Positions 54,777-62,653 of a stretch of 64,000 nt of DNA are shown here, piece after piece. The notes beneath the pieces are model-generated. The model worked only from the letters and a program-made list of their open reading frames with translations, ran no database searches and had not been told where the DNA came from. Within the stretch, counting starts at the first letter, position 1. The number at the start of each line of letters is the position of its first letter. The stretch comes from an uncultured Bacteroidales bacterium (lineage in GTDB: Bacteria; Bacteroidota; Bacteroidia; Bacteroidales; P3), in contig CAJUFX010000012.1 of the NCBI GenBank assembly GCA_910586395.1, positions 14,833 through 78,832 on the forward strand. Reading direction: 5' to 3'. Both the position numbers and the translations under genes were made by a program.

Positions 54777-55952
54777 ATGGGATTACCAGGAGTAAAAATC
54801 ACATTGGGCAGCGGCGGTCTGGGCCGCGTGTCCTCGAGTTCCGACGGGGTAGCGGGTCTGTTGCTGACCGGCAGTGCCGTAGAGGGTAAATTGGAGCTGA
54901 ACAAACACTATCAGCTGTCCTCGACGAAAGATCTGAGCACGTATGGCGTGACGTCCGAGAACAACCCCTTGCTGTATAGGGAAATCAAATCGTTCTACGG
55001 TCAGGTGGGCGAGGGTGCCGAACTGCACCTGTTGGTCGCGCCGTCCACGATGCGCCTGTCGTCGATGGTGTCGATGGGCGCTGACAGTCCGTTGAGCCGT
55101 CTCATCGAAGGTGCGGCTGGCCGCATCAAGATCGTGGGCGTGAACCGCCTGCCGGAATCGCCGGAAGAATCCGACACGACGGAAGGTCTGGACGGCGATG
55201 TCATCGCGGCGTGCGCGGCGGCGCAGCAGTCTGCGGAATCCTTTGCTTCGCGCATCATGCCGTTCCGAATGCTGTTGCCGGCCATCGGCTGGACGGGCGA
55301 TAACACCTTCGCGCCGAACACCTGCAGTTACAACCGTGTGGGGTTGGTGCTGGCGAGCGAGGGCGAACTGAACGGCCAGTACCCCGCGGCCATCGGCATG
55401 GTGCTGGGTCGCGCCGCCAAAGCGGAGCCTCATCAGGATTTGGGTCGCGTCAAGTTCGGCAGCCTTGCGCCGACCGGTTATTTCACGGACAAAACGACGT
55501 CGTTGGAGAAATATGGCATGGCCGGTTCGTTGAACGAGGCGGGTTATATCTTCTTCGTGCATTATCCGGGCAAGAACGGTTGTTATCTGAACGGCTGTCC
55601 GATGGCGACGGGCGAGACGGACGACTATGCGACGCTGAACAACGGCCGTATCATGGACAAGGCGATGCGTTTGGCGTACGACACGTACATTTCCGAAATC
55701 ATGGACAATATCGCGGTGGGCGAAGACGGCAAGTTGCCGAATGGCGTGTGCCGCTCGTTCGAGTCGATGATCGAGAACGCGGTGTCGGTTCAGATGGAGG
55801 GTCAGATCAGTTCGTTCAGCGCGTATGTGAATCCGGAACAGAACATCCTCTCGTCCTCCCGTCTGGAGGTGGAATGCCGTCTGGTTCCGTTGGGCGTGTT
55901 GAAGGAAATCAACGTGTTGTTGTCGTTCAGCAATCCGTCGCTGGCGCAATAG
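54777..55952 (+). CDS. contractile tail sheath protein (DUF2586 type)
   Basis: 391 residues. It begins MGLPGVKITLGSGGLG and has LLTGSAVEGKLELNK, the central AEPHQDLGRVKFGSLAPTGY and the conserved C-terminal part around VNPEQNILSSSRLEVECRLV. This is the DUF2586 form of tail sheath found in Bacteroidetes contractile-tailed phages and related particles. The sheath surrounds the tube and contracts to drive it through the target envelope. The presence of a sheath defines the locus as contractile. Confidence 0.85.
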   Translation: MGLPGVKITLGSGGLGRVSSSSDGVAGLLLTGSAVEGKLELNKHYQLSSTKDLSTYGVTSENNPLLYREIKSFYGQVGEGAELHLLVAPSTMRLSSMVSMGADSPLSRLIEGAAGRIKIVGVNRLPESPEESDTTEGLDGDVIAACAAAQQSAESFASRIMPFRMLLPAIGWTGDNTFAPNTCSYNRVGLVLASEGELNGQYPAAIGMVLGRAAKAEPHQDLGRVKFGSLAPTGYFTDKTTSLEKYGMAGSLNEAGYIFFVHYPGKNGCYLNGCPMATGETDDYATLNNGRIMDKAMRLAYDTYISEIMDNIAVGEDGKLPNGVCRSFESMIENAVSVQMEGQISSFSAYVNPEQNILSSSRLEVECRLVPLGVLKEINVLLSFSNPSLAQ

Positions 55953-56002
55953 CGTAGCGCGGTTCAAACCGATTATTTACAAACCATTAAAAATTAAGAG
56001 AA

Positions 56003-56419
56003 ATGACATTTAACAGCAAGGAATACAGTTATTGCGACATCCAGGTGACGGTTTTGGGTCGAGTGCTGACGGGTCTGCGCGGCATCGAATATACGGCCAA
56101 GAAAACGAAAGAGGCGGTGTTCGGCGCGGGCGTTACCCCCAAAAGCATCCAGCACGGCCGTCGTGAATACGAAGGCACGCTGACGGTGTTGCAGAGCGAG
56201 TTGGAGGCGTTGAACCGCAGCGCGAAGGAAAACGGGAGCGTGGACTGCCTGGATCTGGAGTTCGACATCGTGGTGACGTACGCCAACGGCGGGGTCTTGA
56301 CGACCGACATCATCCGTTGCGCGTCGATTACGGAGTTCCCGAAAGGGATGAAGGAGGGCGATTTGAACAGCGAGCATGCGTTGCCGTTCATCGCGCTGGG
56401 TATCGAGACGGGGCTGTAG
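56003..56419 (+). CDS. tail tube protein
   Basis: 138 residues following the sheath gene by 50 bp, the expected position. It has the beta-rich pattern of tube proteins (YCDIQVTVLGRVLTGLRGIE and GRREYEGTLTVLQSELEALN). Tubes of this group form stacked hexameric rings inside the sheath. The assignment rests on position, length and general pattern. Confidence 0.75.
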   Translation: MTFNSKEYSYCDIQVTVLGRVLTGLRGIEYTAKKTKEAVFGAGVTPKSIQHGRREYEGTLTVLQSELEALNRSAKENGSVDCLDLEFDIVVTYANGGVLTTDIIRCASITEFPKGMKEGDLNSEHALPFIALGIETGL

Positions 56420-56441
56420 CCCAAGCGGTGTGAACCGTGAC

Positions 56442-56470
56442 GCGGAGGCTGTCTTTATGGCGGCCTCCGC
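56442..56470 (+). other. stem-loop between tube and tail chaperone genes
   Basis: GCGGAGGC (56442-56449) and GCCTCCGC (56463-56470) pair perfectly over 8 bp with no T run. It may adjust the ratio of highly made sheath and tube to later genes. Confidence 0.5.
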
Positions 56471-56516
56471 CGGCGGTTCATCCGTAAAGTACAAACAATA
56501 AAAACGATAAGTAAAG

Positions 56517-56843
56517 ATGGAAAAGAAAGAAAACGGGTCGTCTTTGACGGCCAATGAGAGCGAACAGCGTCAGATTGCGGATTGGAAGCGCAAGTACGGC
56601 AAGGTGTTCTGTTACGAGGTGGATGGCGAGAAACTGTACTTCCGTCAGCCTGACCGCAAGACGTTGTCGGCTGCGGGCGTGATCGCGAAGAACGATCCGA
56701 TGACGTACAACGAGTTCGTGTTGAAAAATTCGCTTTTGGGGGGCGATTCGTCGCTCTTGGATGACAATTCGGTGTTTTACGGTTTGTCGCAGATTATGGA
56801 CGAGTTGGTGAGCGCCAAGGTGGGCGAGTTAAAAAACTTATAG
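56517..56843 (+). CDS. tail assembly chaperone, zero-frame product (gpG/gpE-like)
   Basis: 108 residues, acidic and soluble, with SLTANESEQRQIADWKRKYG near the start and LYFRQPDRKTLSAAGVIAKN. It lies between tube and tape measure, the fixed position of tail assembly chaperones. Its last codons are TTA AAA AAC TTA TAG: the heptamer A_AAA_AAC lies in the zero frame. A -1 slip there reads a further 63 codons and gives a 170-residue product ending at 57028. Both forms are normally needed to coat the tape measure before tube assembly. Confidence 0.85.
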   Translation: MEKKENGSSLTANESEQRQIADWKRKYGKVFCYEVDGEKLYFRQPDRKTLSAAGVIAKNDPMTYNEFVLKNSLLGGDSSLLDDNSVFYGLSQIMDELVSAKVGELKNL

Positions 56844-57028
56844 CGGCCGCGGGCATAGAGCGGGGCGTTTTCTTGTTGGAGGGGGATGCCTTGCTCCGCG
56901 CCGATTTCGGGCTGGACCCTTCCGCGTTGAGCGATGCGGAATGGGTGTCCGGCGTCCAACAGGCGTTATGGTTGGAATATTTTCGCGTGAACCTGATAAG
57001 TCGGGTTTTCACGCCACAAACAAAATGA
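56517..57028 (+). CDS. tail assembly chaperone, -1 frameshifted long product (gpGT/gpE'-like)
   Basis: 107 zero-frame residues plus 63 from the -1 frame, which is open from the slip site to a TGA at 57026-57028 and reads as real protein (LIAAAGIERGVFLLEGDALL, then FGLDPSALSDAEWVSGVQQA). This extension has no start codon of its own worth considering. Its stop overlaps the tape-measure ATG (ATGA at 57025-57028), which suggests translational coupling. Coordinates include the base re-read at the slip. Confidence 0.85.
56831..56837 (+). promoter_or_regulatory. programmed -1 ribosomal frameshift slippery site A_AAA_AAC
   Basis: In the zero frame of the gene at 56517 the codons are TTA AAA AAC, so the heptamer has the X_XXY_YYZ register. 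The zero-frame stop follows two codons later. A GC-rich stretch beginning at 56842 (GCGGCCGCGGGC) could fold as a stimulator. Confidence 0.85.
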
Positions 57029-58461
57029 ATATGAGAGAGATAGGAAAAGGCTTCATGTCATCGATGCAGCAGTCGTTATCCTCGTTTTTCGAGGGTTGGC
57101 GCACGTCGTTGCCGTTGTCGGTGTCGCTGTCGGAGCCCTGGTCGGAGGTGCCGTCGTTTCCGTCGCCGGGTATGCCATTGGAGGCGTCCGAGGCGTCGGG
57201 TCTGTCAGGACCGTCGGCTCCGCTGGCTTCGCTGTCGGTCGGCCTGACGGCTTGGCAAAGCGTATTTGAAAGCGCGTTCGGGCGTGTGACGGAACGGGTC
57301 GGGAGCGTGTTCAGCGGCTTGAAAGAGACGGTAAGCGAGAAGTTTTCGGATGTGAAAGAACGCGTCGGCGGCGTGCTGAATAACGTCAAGGAACGCATGG
57401 GCGGCGTGTTCGAGCGCGTCAAGGAGACGGTGGGCGAGAAGTTCTCGACGATTAAGGAGACCGTGAGCGAGAAGTTTTCGGATGTGAAAGAACGCGTCGG
57501 GAGTGTGCTGAGTAATGTCAGGGAACGCATGGGCGGCGTGTTCGAGCGCGTCAAGGAAACGGTGAGCGAGAAGTTCTCGACGATTAAGGAAACCGTGAGC
57601 GAGAAGTTTTCGGGCGTGAAAGAGCGCATCGGCGGCGTGCTGAATAACGTCAAGGAACGCATGGGCGGCGTGTTCGAACGCGTCAAGGAAACGGTGGGCG
57701 AGAAGTTCTCGACGATTAAGGAGACCGTAAGCGAAAAGTTTTCGGGCGTGAAAGAACGCGTCGGCGGCGTGCTGAATAACGTCAGGGAACGCATGGGCGG
57801 CGTGTTCGAACGCGTCCGGGAGACGGTGGGCGAGAAGTTCTCGACGCTCAAGGAAACCGTGAGTGAGAAGTTTTCGGGCGTGAAAGAGCGCATCGGCGGC
57901 GTGCTGAGTGACGTCAAGGAACGCATGGGCGGCGTGTTCGAACGCGTCCGGGAGACGGTGGGCGAGAAGTTCTCGACGGTTAAGGAGACCGTAAGCGAAA
58001 AGTTTTCGAACGTGAAAGAGCGTGTCGGCGGGGCACTTACCGATGTAAAGGAGCGTATGGGCGGCGTGTTCGAACGCGTCCGGGAAACGGTGTCTTCGGC
58101 GCCGTCGGTTCCGGGCTTGTCGGCGTCGATCCGGAAAGAGACGCTGCGCACGTCGGGTCGCGCCGCCACGGCGGCAAGCGGCGGGCTTTCCGCGGGTGCT
58201 TTTTCGGGTTTGTCCGTGCGTGCTGCCGCGGGATTTTCCCCGTCGTCGGGCACCGAAGCGGTGGGTTTGTCCCCGTTGCGTTTGCAACCCGTGTATGCGG
58301 AGGGTCGCGGCGGCGCCGTGTCGTCCGACCGTGGCGCGACGGCGCGTTTCGAGCGGTTCTGCGACCGTGTGGATATCCACCTGCCGGCCGGCACGCCGGG
58401 CGAACAGGCGGAATTATTGTTGAACGAATTGATGAGGAGGATTAACGATGCCGTGGCGTAA
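57025..58461 (+). CDS. short tape measure protein built of 11-residue repeats
   Basis: 478 residues from the ATG at 57025, which overlaps the frameshift stop; a second ATG follows at 57031. Residues 1-83 are Ser/Pro-rich. About 84-357 is a tandem array of 44-residue units, each made of four 11-residue segments (VFERVKETVGE, KFSTIKETVSE, KFSDVKERVGS, VLSNVRERMGG), as expected for a long straight helix or right-handed coiled coil. The C-terminal part is Ala/Gly/Ser-rich and ends in a conserved-looking VDIHLPAGTPGEQAELLLNE. There is no membrane segment. Position and helical build identify it as the tape measure; it is short against P2 or lambda (over 800 residues), so the tail should be short. 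Confidence 0.8.
   Translation: MNMREIGKGFMSSMQQSLSSFFEGWRTSLPLSVSLSEPWSEVPSFPSPGMPLEASEASGLSGPSAPLASLSVGLTAWQSVFESAFGRVTERVGSVFSGLKETVSEKFSDVKERVGGVLNNVKERMGGVFERVKETVGEKFSTIKETVSEKFSDVKERVGSVLSNVRERMGGVFERVKETVSEKFSTIKETVSEKFSGVKERIGGVLNNVKERMGGVFERVKETVGEKFSTIKETVSEKFSGVKERVGGVLNNVRERMGGVFERVRETVGEKFSTLKETVSEKFSGVKERIGGVLSDVKERMGGVFERVRETVGEKFSTVKETVSEKFSNVKERVGGALTDVKERMGGVFERVRETVSSAPSVPGLSASIRKETLRTSGRAATAASGGLSAGAFSGLSVRAAAGFSPSSGTEAVGLSPLRLQPVYAEGRGGAVSSDRGATARFERFCDRVDIHLPAGTPGEQAELLLNELMRRINDAVA
57274..58098 (+). repeat. tandem 132-bp repeat array in the tape measure gene
   Basis: Five full 132-bp units begin at 57406, 57538, 57670, 57802 and 57934, with partial units on both sides. 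Each unit nests four 33-bp subunits. Copies differ mostly at synonymous or conservative sites. Confidence 0.92.
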
Positions 58462-59068
58462 TGAGAATCAAGAAAAGGCCGTAGCCGTGGAACGCATGGA
58501 TTTGCGCCGTATGCTGGAGCGCGTGAGCGGCTTCAAGGGCCAGGACTTTCCGGCGGGCTGGCTGGGCGTGAGACAGGCGGGCACGTCGGGCGTCCCCGCC
58601 GGTGGCGTGTCGTTGGCCGACAACGGCACGGTGTTGCGCAAGAAAGACCTGCTGGGCGGTTATTACTTCCTGCCGGTGAGTTTTTCGTCGGGCGTGCGCA
58701 CCTACGAAATCGACTGTGCGCTGGTGTCGGCCCGTCTGCGCAAGACGATAGTGCAGACGCCGCTGTCGGGTTCCGGCGGCACGGTCAAGGAGTTGGTGAG
58801 CCCCGACGATATGGAGATCAGCATCACGGGCTGTCTGTTGGGCAAGCGCGGCGTGTGGCCGGAGGAGCGTATCATGGGCTTGCGCGAGTTGTTCGAGGTC
58901 AATGCGGCGGTGTCGCTCAAATGCGCGCTGACGGACTGTTTCTTCGACATGGACGACAAGGTGGTGCTGACGTCGCTGTCCTTTCCGTCCTCCCAACAGG
59001 TGGAAGACATCGTTCCGGTGCGTGTGGAATGCGTCCGCGATCATATTTATGAACTTAATATCCGGTAG
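58448..59068 (+). CDS. tail protein of the DUF6046 type
   Basis: 206 residues, overlapping the tape-measure end by 14 bp. It contains PAGWLGVRQAGTSGVPAGG, GGYYFLPVSFSSGVRTYEID and SPDDMEISITGCLL. I recognise this as close to DUF6046, a family of Bacteroidetes phage tail loci, but from memory only. Position between tape measure and hub suggests the tail-tip or initiator complex linking tube to baseplate. Confidence 0.65.
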   Translation: MPWRNENQEKAVAVERMDLRRMLERVSGFKGQDFPAGWLGVRQAGTSGVPAGGVSLADNGTVLRKKDLLGGYYFLPVSFSSGVRTYEIDCALVSARLRKTIVQTPLSGSGGTVKELVSPDDMEISITGCLLGKRGVWPEERIMGLRELFEVNAAVSLKCALTDCFFDMDDKVVLTSLSFPSSQQVEDIVPVRVECVRDHIYELNIR

Positions 59069-59070
59069 AT

Positions 59071-59829
59071 ATGTTTGTGTTGCAAAGCAAAATCCGTATC
59101 GGTGGCGCCCCGCTTCCCCGTATCGCGTCGGTGGAGGTGTTCCGCAGCGTTCGCAGCCTGGGGGCATACGCCCTCATCACGGTGCCGTCCTCTTCGGTGT
59201 TCGCCCCTCAGGGTGGCGTTGGTGCGTTGCGTGGCGAGGCGGTGACGCCGGCCGCCGTCGGAGACGCCGTGGAGATAGAGTTGGCCTACGGTACGTCGTG
59301 GCGTACGGAGTTCCGCGGCTATGTGCGTTCGGTGTCGTCCGCGCGTCCGTTGGAAATCGTGTGCGAGGACGCGTATTACCTGACGCGCGAGCGCAGGGTG
59401 AGCCTGACGGGCGGCCCGGCCAAACTGGGCGACGTGTTGGGCGACTGCGGTCTGGAAGTGGGCGAGGCGGCCGACAGGGAGCTGCACAACTTCGTGGCGG
59501 ACGAAGAGCCGGTAATCCGGGTGCTGGAACGGTTGCGTGCGGATTTCGGGCTGGACGTGTTCTTCGATACGGCGGGCAAGGTGTATGCCGTGGAGCCGGG
59601 CGCGTACCGTGCGGGTGAAGTCCGTTACGAGATGGGGCGGAACGTGCTGTGCCGCGATGGCGGCGGTCTGACGACGTTTCTGGAACCCTATGCCGCGCCT
59701 TGCATGGAGGCCGAGGTAAGGGATCCGGTCTATCCCGCGCGGGACGGCCGGTATTACGTCACGGGCGTGCGTACGGTGTTCGGGCGCGGTGGGGCGCGGC
59801 GGACGGTGAGCCTGTCCGAAATCCTTTGA
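59071..59829 (+). CDS. baseplate hub protein (gpD/gp27-like)
   Basis: 252 residues. It has the beta-rich pattern of late-control D/hub proteins: a first barrel (VEVFRSVRSLGAYALITVPS), GDAVEIELAYGTSWRTEFRG, a helical insert with LGDVLGDCGLEVGEAADREL, and a second barrel ending YYVTGVRTVFGRGGARRTVS. Hub trimers sit at the tail tip and hold the spike, which is the next gene. The assignment is from position and pattern. Confidence 0.7.
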   Translation: MFVLQSKIRIGGAPLPRIASVEVFRSVRSLGAYALITVPSSSVFAPQGGVGALRGEAVTPAAVGDAVEIELAYGTSWRTEFRGYVRSVSSARPLEIVCEDAYYLTRERRVSLTGGPAKLGDVLGDCGLEVGEAADRELHNFVADEEPVIRVLERLRADFGLDVFFDTAGKVYAVEPGAYRAGEVRYEMGRNVLCRDGGGLTTFLEPYAAPCMEAEVRDPVYPARDGRYYVTGVRTVFGRGGARRTVSLSEIL

Positions 59830-59870
59830 GAACGTGAAACGATTATGAAAAGCTTAAAAATAAACGATAT

Positions 59871-60581
59871 ATGGAGAGTGTATTTCAATTCTGGCAGAAC
59901 GTGACGCGCAAGACCAAGGCGTTGATGCCGCTGCAGGTGTTTGCGGCGCAGGTGGAGGAGGTGGACGAGAAAAAGCGCACGTGCAGGGTCAAGGTAAACG
60001 AGGGCGTGAGTTTCGAGGACGTGCGTCTCTACGGCCTGACGGACGAGGGGCTGAAAGGCTTCTGCCTGATACCGAAACAGGACAGTATGGTGCTCGTGAG
60101 CCGCATAGACAACGGCAACGATTTGTATGTGACGATGTTCAGCGAGGTGGACAAGGTGCTGGGCACGATAGGCGACAAGACGGAGGTGGCCATCGATAAG
60201 GAATCTCTGGCGTACAAGGTCGAAGAGACCGAGGTCGCGCTCAAGTCAAACGATATACAGGTCAAAACCAAGGGCGTGACGTTTACGGTCTCCGACAAAA
60301 AGGTGACGGTCGATGCCGACGAAATCGTGTTCAATGGCGGGGGCAATAAAGGATTGGTCAAAATCAAGGAATTGACGGATAAGATAAACGGGCTGATAAA
60401 TGCGTTTAATGATCATACGCACGTCATTGCTGAAATCGTTACCACCGTTACCGCCTCCTCTGAAGTTGCAGGACCTGTAAAAGGGTCTGGAACGGTTACA
60501 AATGTTGAAGCTCCCAAAACGGCTTCACAGGTAACGGAATTCAAGATTGACGATTACGAAAACCCCACCATTAAACATTAA
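59871..60581 (+). CDS. baseplate spike protein (gpV/gp5-like)
   Basis: 236 residues. The N-terminal OB-fold part includes LQVFAAQVEEVDEKKRTCRV and GFCLIPKQDSMVLVSRID. After it come short repeats typical of a triple beta-helix (EVAIDKESLAYKVEETEVAL, VTFTVSDKKVTVDADEIVF), then a coiled part with FNDHTHVIAEI. The HxH could bind a metal ion near the needle region, as in P2-type spikes. No lysozyme domain is present. The C-terminal 60 residues (Thr/Val-rich) may be a cap or receptor for another tip protein. Confidence 0.8.
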   Translation: MESVFQFWQNVTRKTKALMPLQVFAAQVEEVDEKKRTCRVKVNEGVSFEDVRLYGLTDEGLKGFCLIPKQDSMVLVSRIDNGNDLYVTMFSEVDKVLGTIGDKTEVAIDKESLAYKVEETEVALKSNDIQVKTKGVTFTVSDKKVTVDADEIVFNGGGNKGLVKIKELTDKINGLINAFNDHTHVIAEIVTTVTASSEVAGPVKGSGTVTNVEAPKTASQVTEFKIDDYENPTIKH

Positions 60582-60586
60582 CCCTT

Positions 60587-60880
60587 ATGACAGATATCAA
60601 ACATACGGAAGACGGCGACCTGGACCTGAGCGGCGGCGATCTGGCCTATGCGGTGTCGGACGTCCAGCACCGCAAGGACATCCTCCTCTCGCGCAAGGGC
60701 GACTACAAGGAGCATCCAGCCTTGGGGGTGGATGCGGCCGACTACGTGAACGAGACGGACCCGGAGGGCCTCTTGCGCACGATCAGAAAGGAATTTACGT
60801 CCGACGGGATGCGGGTGACGAAAGTGTCGCTCAACGCCCGCGGCGAATTGGAAACAGACGCGCATTATGAAAACAGTTAA
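60587..60880 (+). CDS. small baseplate wedge protein (gp25/gpW-like, tentative)
   Basis: 97 residues. It opens DGDLDLSGGDLAYAVSDVQH, continues QHRKDILLSRKGDYKEHPAL and ends EFTSDGMRVTKVSLNARGEL. It is in the expected slot between spike and gpJ-like protein, where Mu and P2 carry the gp25-type wedge protein. Sequence resemblance is weak. It overlaps the next gene by 14 bp. Confidence 0.65.
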   Translation: MTDIKHTEDGDLDLSGGDLAYAVSDVQHRKDILLSRKGDYKEHPALGVDAADYVNETDPEGLLRTIRKEFTSDGMRVTKVSLNARGELETDAHYENS

Positions 60881-61187
60881 AGTACAAGCGAACCAAAGCC
60901 TGTTCGATCTGGCGGCGGAACACTACGGCACGCTGGAGGCCCTGTCGGAACTCTTGGAGAACAATCCGGACCTGGAGAACGATATGACGGCGCTGAACGC
61001 GGCTGGCGTGAGCACGACGGGGAACCGCGTGCCGTTCCGGCTGGACGTGGCGGTCAAGCCCAACTTCGCGCTGAGGATCGACGAGACGAGCCGTCTGATG
61101 GACGGCAAGACCATTCAAAAACTAACCAACGAAATAACAACTTACAAAACATGGCAAACACAATCGAAGAAATCAAGAAAAAGATAG
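60867..61187 (+). CDS. LysM-domain tail protein
   Basis: 106 residues. The first 60 form a LysM-like domain (VKVQANQSLFDLAAEHYGTL, then LLENNPDLENDMTALN). In contractile systems such small LysM proteins (P2 gpX-like) help join tube, spike and baseplate. Overlaps with both neighbours (14 and 37 bp) point to coupled translation. Confidence 0.75.
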   Translation: MKTVKVQANQSLFDLAAEHYGTLEALSELLENNPDLENDMTALNAAGVSTTGNRVPFRLDVAVKPNFALRIDETSRLMDGKTIQKLTNEITTYKTWQTQSKKSRKR

Positions 61188-62092
61188 AGGCCGCCGTAAA
61201 GGAAAAACTGCCGGAACTGGCGCGGAGCGCGGCCTCGCGCGTGGCCGAATGGAAGCTGTGGACGTACATCGTGGCGGTGGCGCTCCACGCTTTCGAACTG
61301 ATTATGGACAATTTCCAAAAGGAAATCACCGCGCTCACGACGCGTATCACGCCCGGCACGGTGCGCTGGTATGCGGAGATGTGCAAGCGTTTCCAGAACG
61401 GCAACAGCCTGTCGTTCGACGAGAGTACGGGCCTGCTGTATTACAAGGAGGATTTTCCCGAGTCGAGCCGCATCATCAAGAACGTGGCGATATCGGAGGG
61501 CATGGACGAAGCCGAAACCACTGACGGACAACCGGCCGATGGCGTTCCGTCCGGTCGGAGTTGCCTCCATATCAAGGTGGCCAAGGAAGAAAACGGCAAG
61601 ATTGTGGAACTGAGTCCGGAAGAGTTGCGTAACTTCGAGGGCTACATCGACGCGATCAAGTTCGCGGGCTGTCAGACCAAGGTCATCAGCACGAAGGCCG
61701 ACCGCGTGTATTACAAACTGACGGTGTATCACGACCCGGCCGAGCCCAACGATCTGGTACTGAAGGGGGTCGAGACGGCCCTGTCGGACTTCAAGAAGAG
61801 CATCGATTTCGACGGCATCCTGTACCGTCAGAAGTTTTTGGACGCGGTGATGGCGGTGACCGGCGTGGTGACCTGCGTGTTGGACGACTTCAAACAGCAC
61901 AGCAGCCGCGACGTGTCGGAGGACGACTGGCACGACATCGACACGCACGCCGAGCTGGAGGCGGGCTATTTCGACTATGCGGACGGCTCCGTGGGGGGCT
62001 TGGAAAGCGAGCTGACGATCAGCCCGATCAACAACCTGTTGAAAGACAAGACGGAGGGCACTCCATCCGATACGCCCAATATATCCAACTAA
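61151..62092 (+). CDS. baseplate wedge protein (gpJ-like)
   Basis: 313 residues. A helical N-terminus (about 1-75, MANTIEEIKKKIEAAVKEKL and KLWTYIVAVALHAFELIMDN) leads to a beta/alpha body with GYIDAIKFAGCQTKVIST, ADRVYYKLTVYHDPAEP and ILYRQKFLDAVMAVTGVVTC. Order and the closing AVMAVTGV-type segment fit the baseplate J family. It should form the contraction-triggering ring with the gene-I-like neighbour. Confidence 0.75.
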   Translation: MANTIEEIKKKIEAAVKEKLPELARSAASRVAEWKLWTYIVAVALHAFELIMDNFQKEITALTTRITPGTVRWYAEMCKRFQNGNSLSFDESTGLLYYKEDFPESSRIIKNVAISEGMDEAETTDGQPADGVPSGRSCLHIKVAKEENGKIVELSPEELRNFEGYIDAIKFAGCQTKVISTKADRVYYKLTVYHDPAEPNDLVLKGVETALSDFKKSIDFDGILYRQKFLDAVMAVTGVVTCVLDDFKQHSSRDVSEDDWHDIDTHAELEAGYFDYADGSVGGLESELTISPINNLLKDKTEGTPSDTPNISN

Positions 62093-62105
62093 AACATCAA
62101 ACGTT

Positions 62106-62612
62106 ATGGAACTAGACATAAACAACCTGATCTATCAGCTATTGCCGCAGCACAAGCGCCTGCCGTCGCGTATGCGCTGGCTGACGGCGTTGCTGAGCCC
62201 GCTGACGGAGAAGTGGGAAGAGTTCACGGCCTGGCGCACGGACTCGCGCATGCTGGTGAACGTGAACAGCCAGACCGAGGTGCTGGCGGGCTACCTGCGC
62301 GCCAAGTTCGACTCGCCGGAGCGCATCGGCATAGAGAGTTACAACGACGAACTGCTGTGGATACCGCTGACGACGGATTCGGAAGAGCATCTGGTGGAAT
62401 TTTCCAGAACCGACGAAGAGAAGGGCGGCGCGGAAAACCTGCCGGAGCCCCTCCCATATCCGGCCATTCCGTTGCGCTCCGAGATACGGCGCAAGTTCGG
62501 GGACGTGGACTTTATCGTGTACATCCCCATGAATGTGGACCCGACGCTCGTCGCGGCGGAGATCGACAAATACAAGCAGGCGCTGATCCGCTACCGGATC
62601 GTGCAGGCCTAA
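62106..62612 (+). CDS. baseplate wedge protein (gpI-like)
   Basis: 168 residues, opening MELDINNLIYQLLPQHKRLP, then RMRWLTALLSPLTEKWEEFT, and ending VDPTLVAAEIDKYKQALIRY. It fills the gpI slot between J and the fibre gene and would connect wedge to fibre. Resemblance to P2 gpI is positional rather than obvious in sequence. Confidence 0.65.
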   Translation: MELDINNLIYQLLPQHKRLPSRMRWLTALLSPLTEKWEEFTAWRTDSRMLVNVNSQTEVLAGYLRAKFDSPERIGIESYNDELLWIPLTTDSEEHLVEFSRTDEEKGGAENLPEPLPYPAIPLRSEIRRKFGDVDFIVYIPMNVDPTLVAAEIDKYKQALIRYRIVQA

Positions 62613-62653
62613 AAGGAAACATTGAATTATAAACAAATAAAAAACAAACGATT

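Noticed and set aside
57274..58098. CRISPR-like regular array
   Set aside because: Units are contiguous coding repeats with no unique spacers.
57009..58394. Long minus-strand frames mirroring the repeat array, at first sight another repeat protein
   Set aside because: They mirror the tape measure repeats; the plus-strand frame continues the tail operon with overlapping starts and stops.
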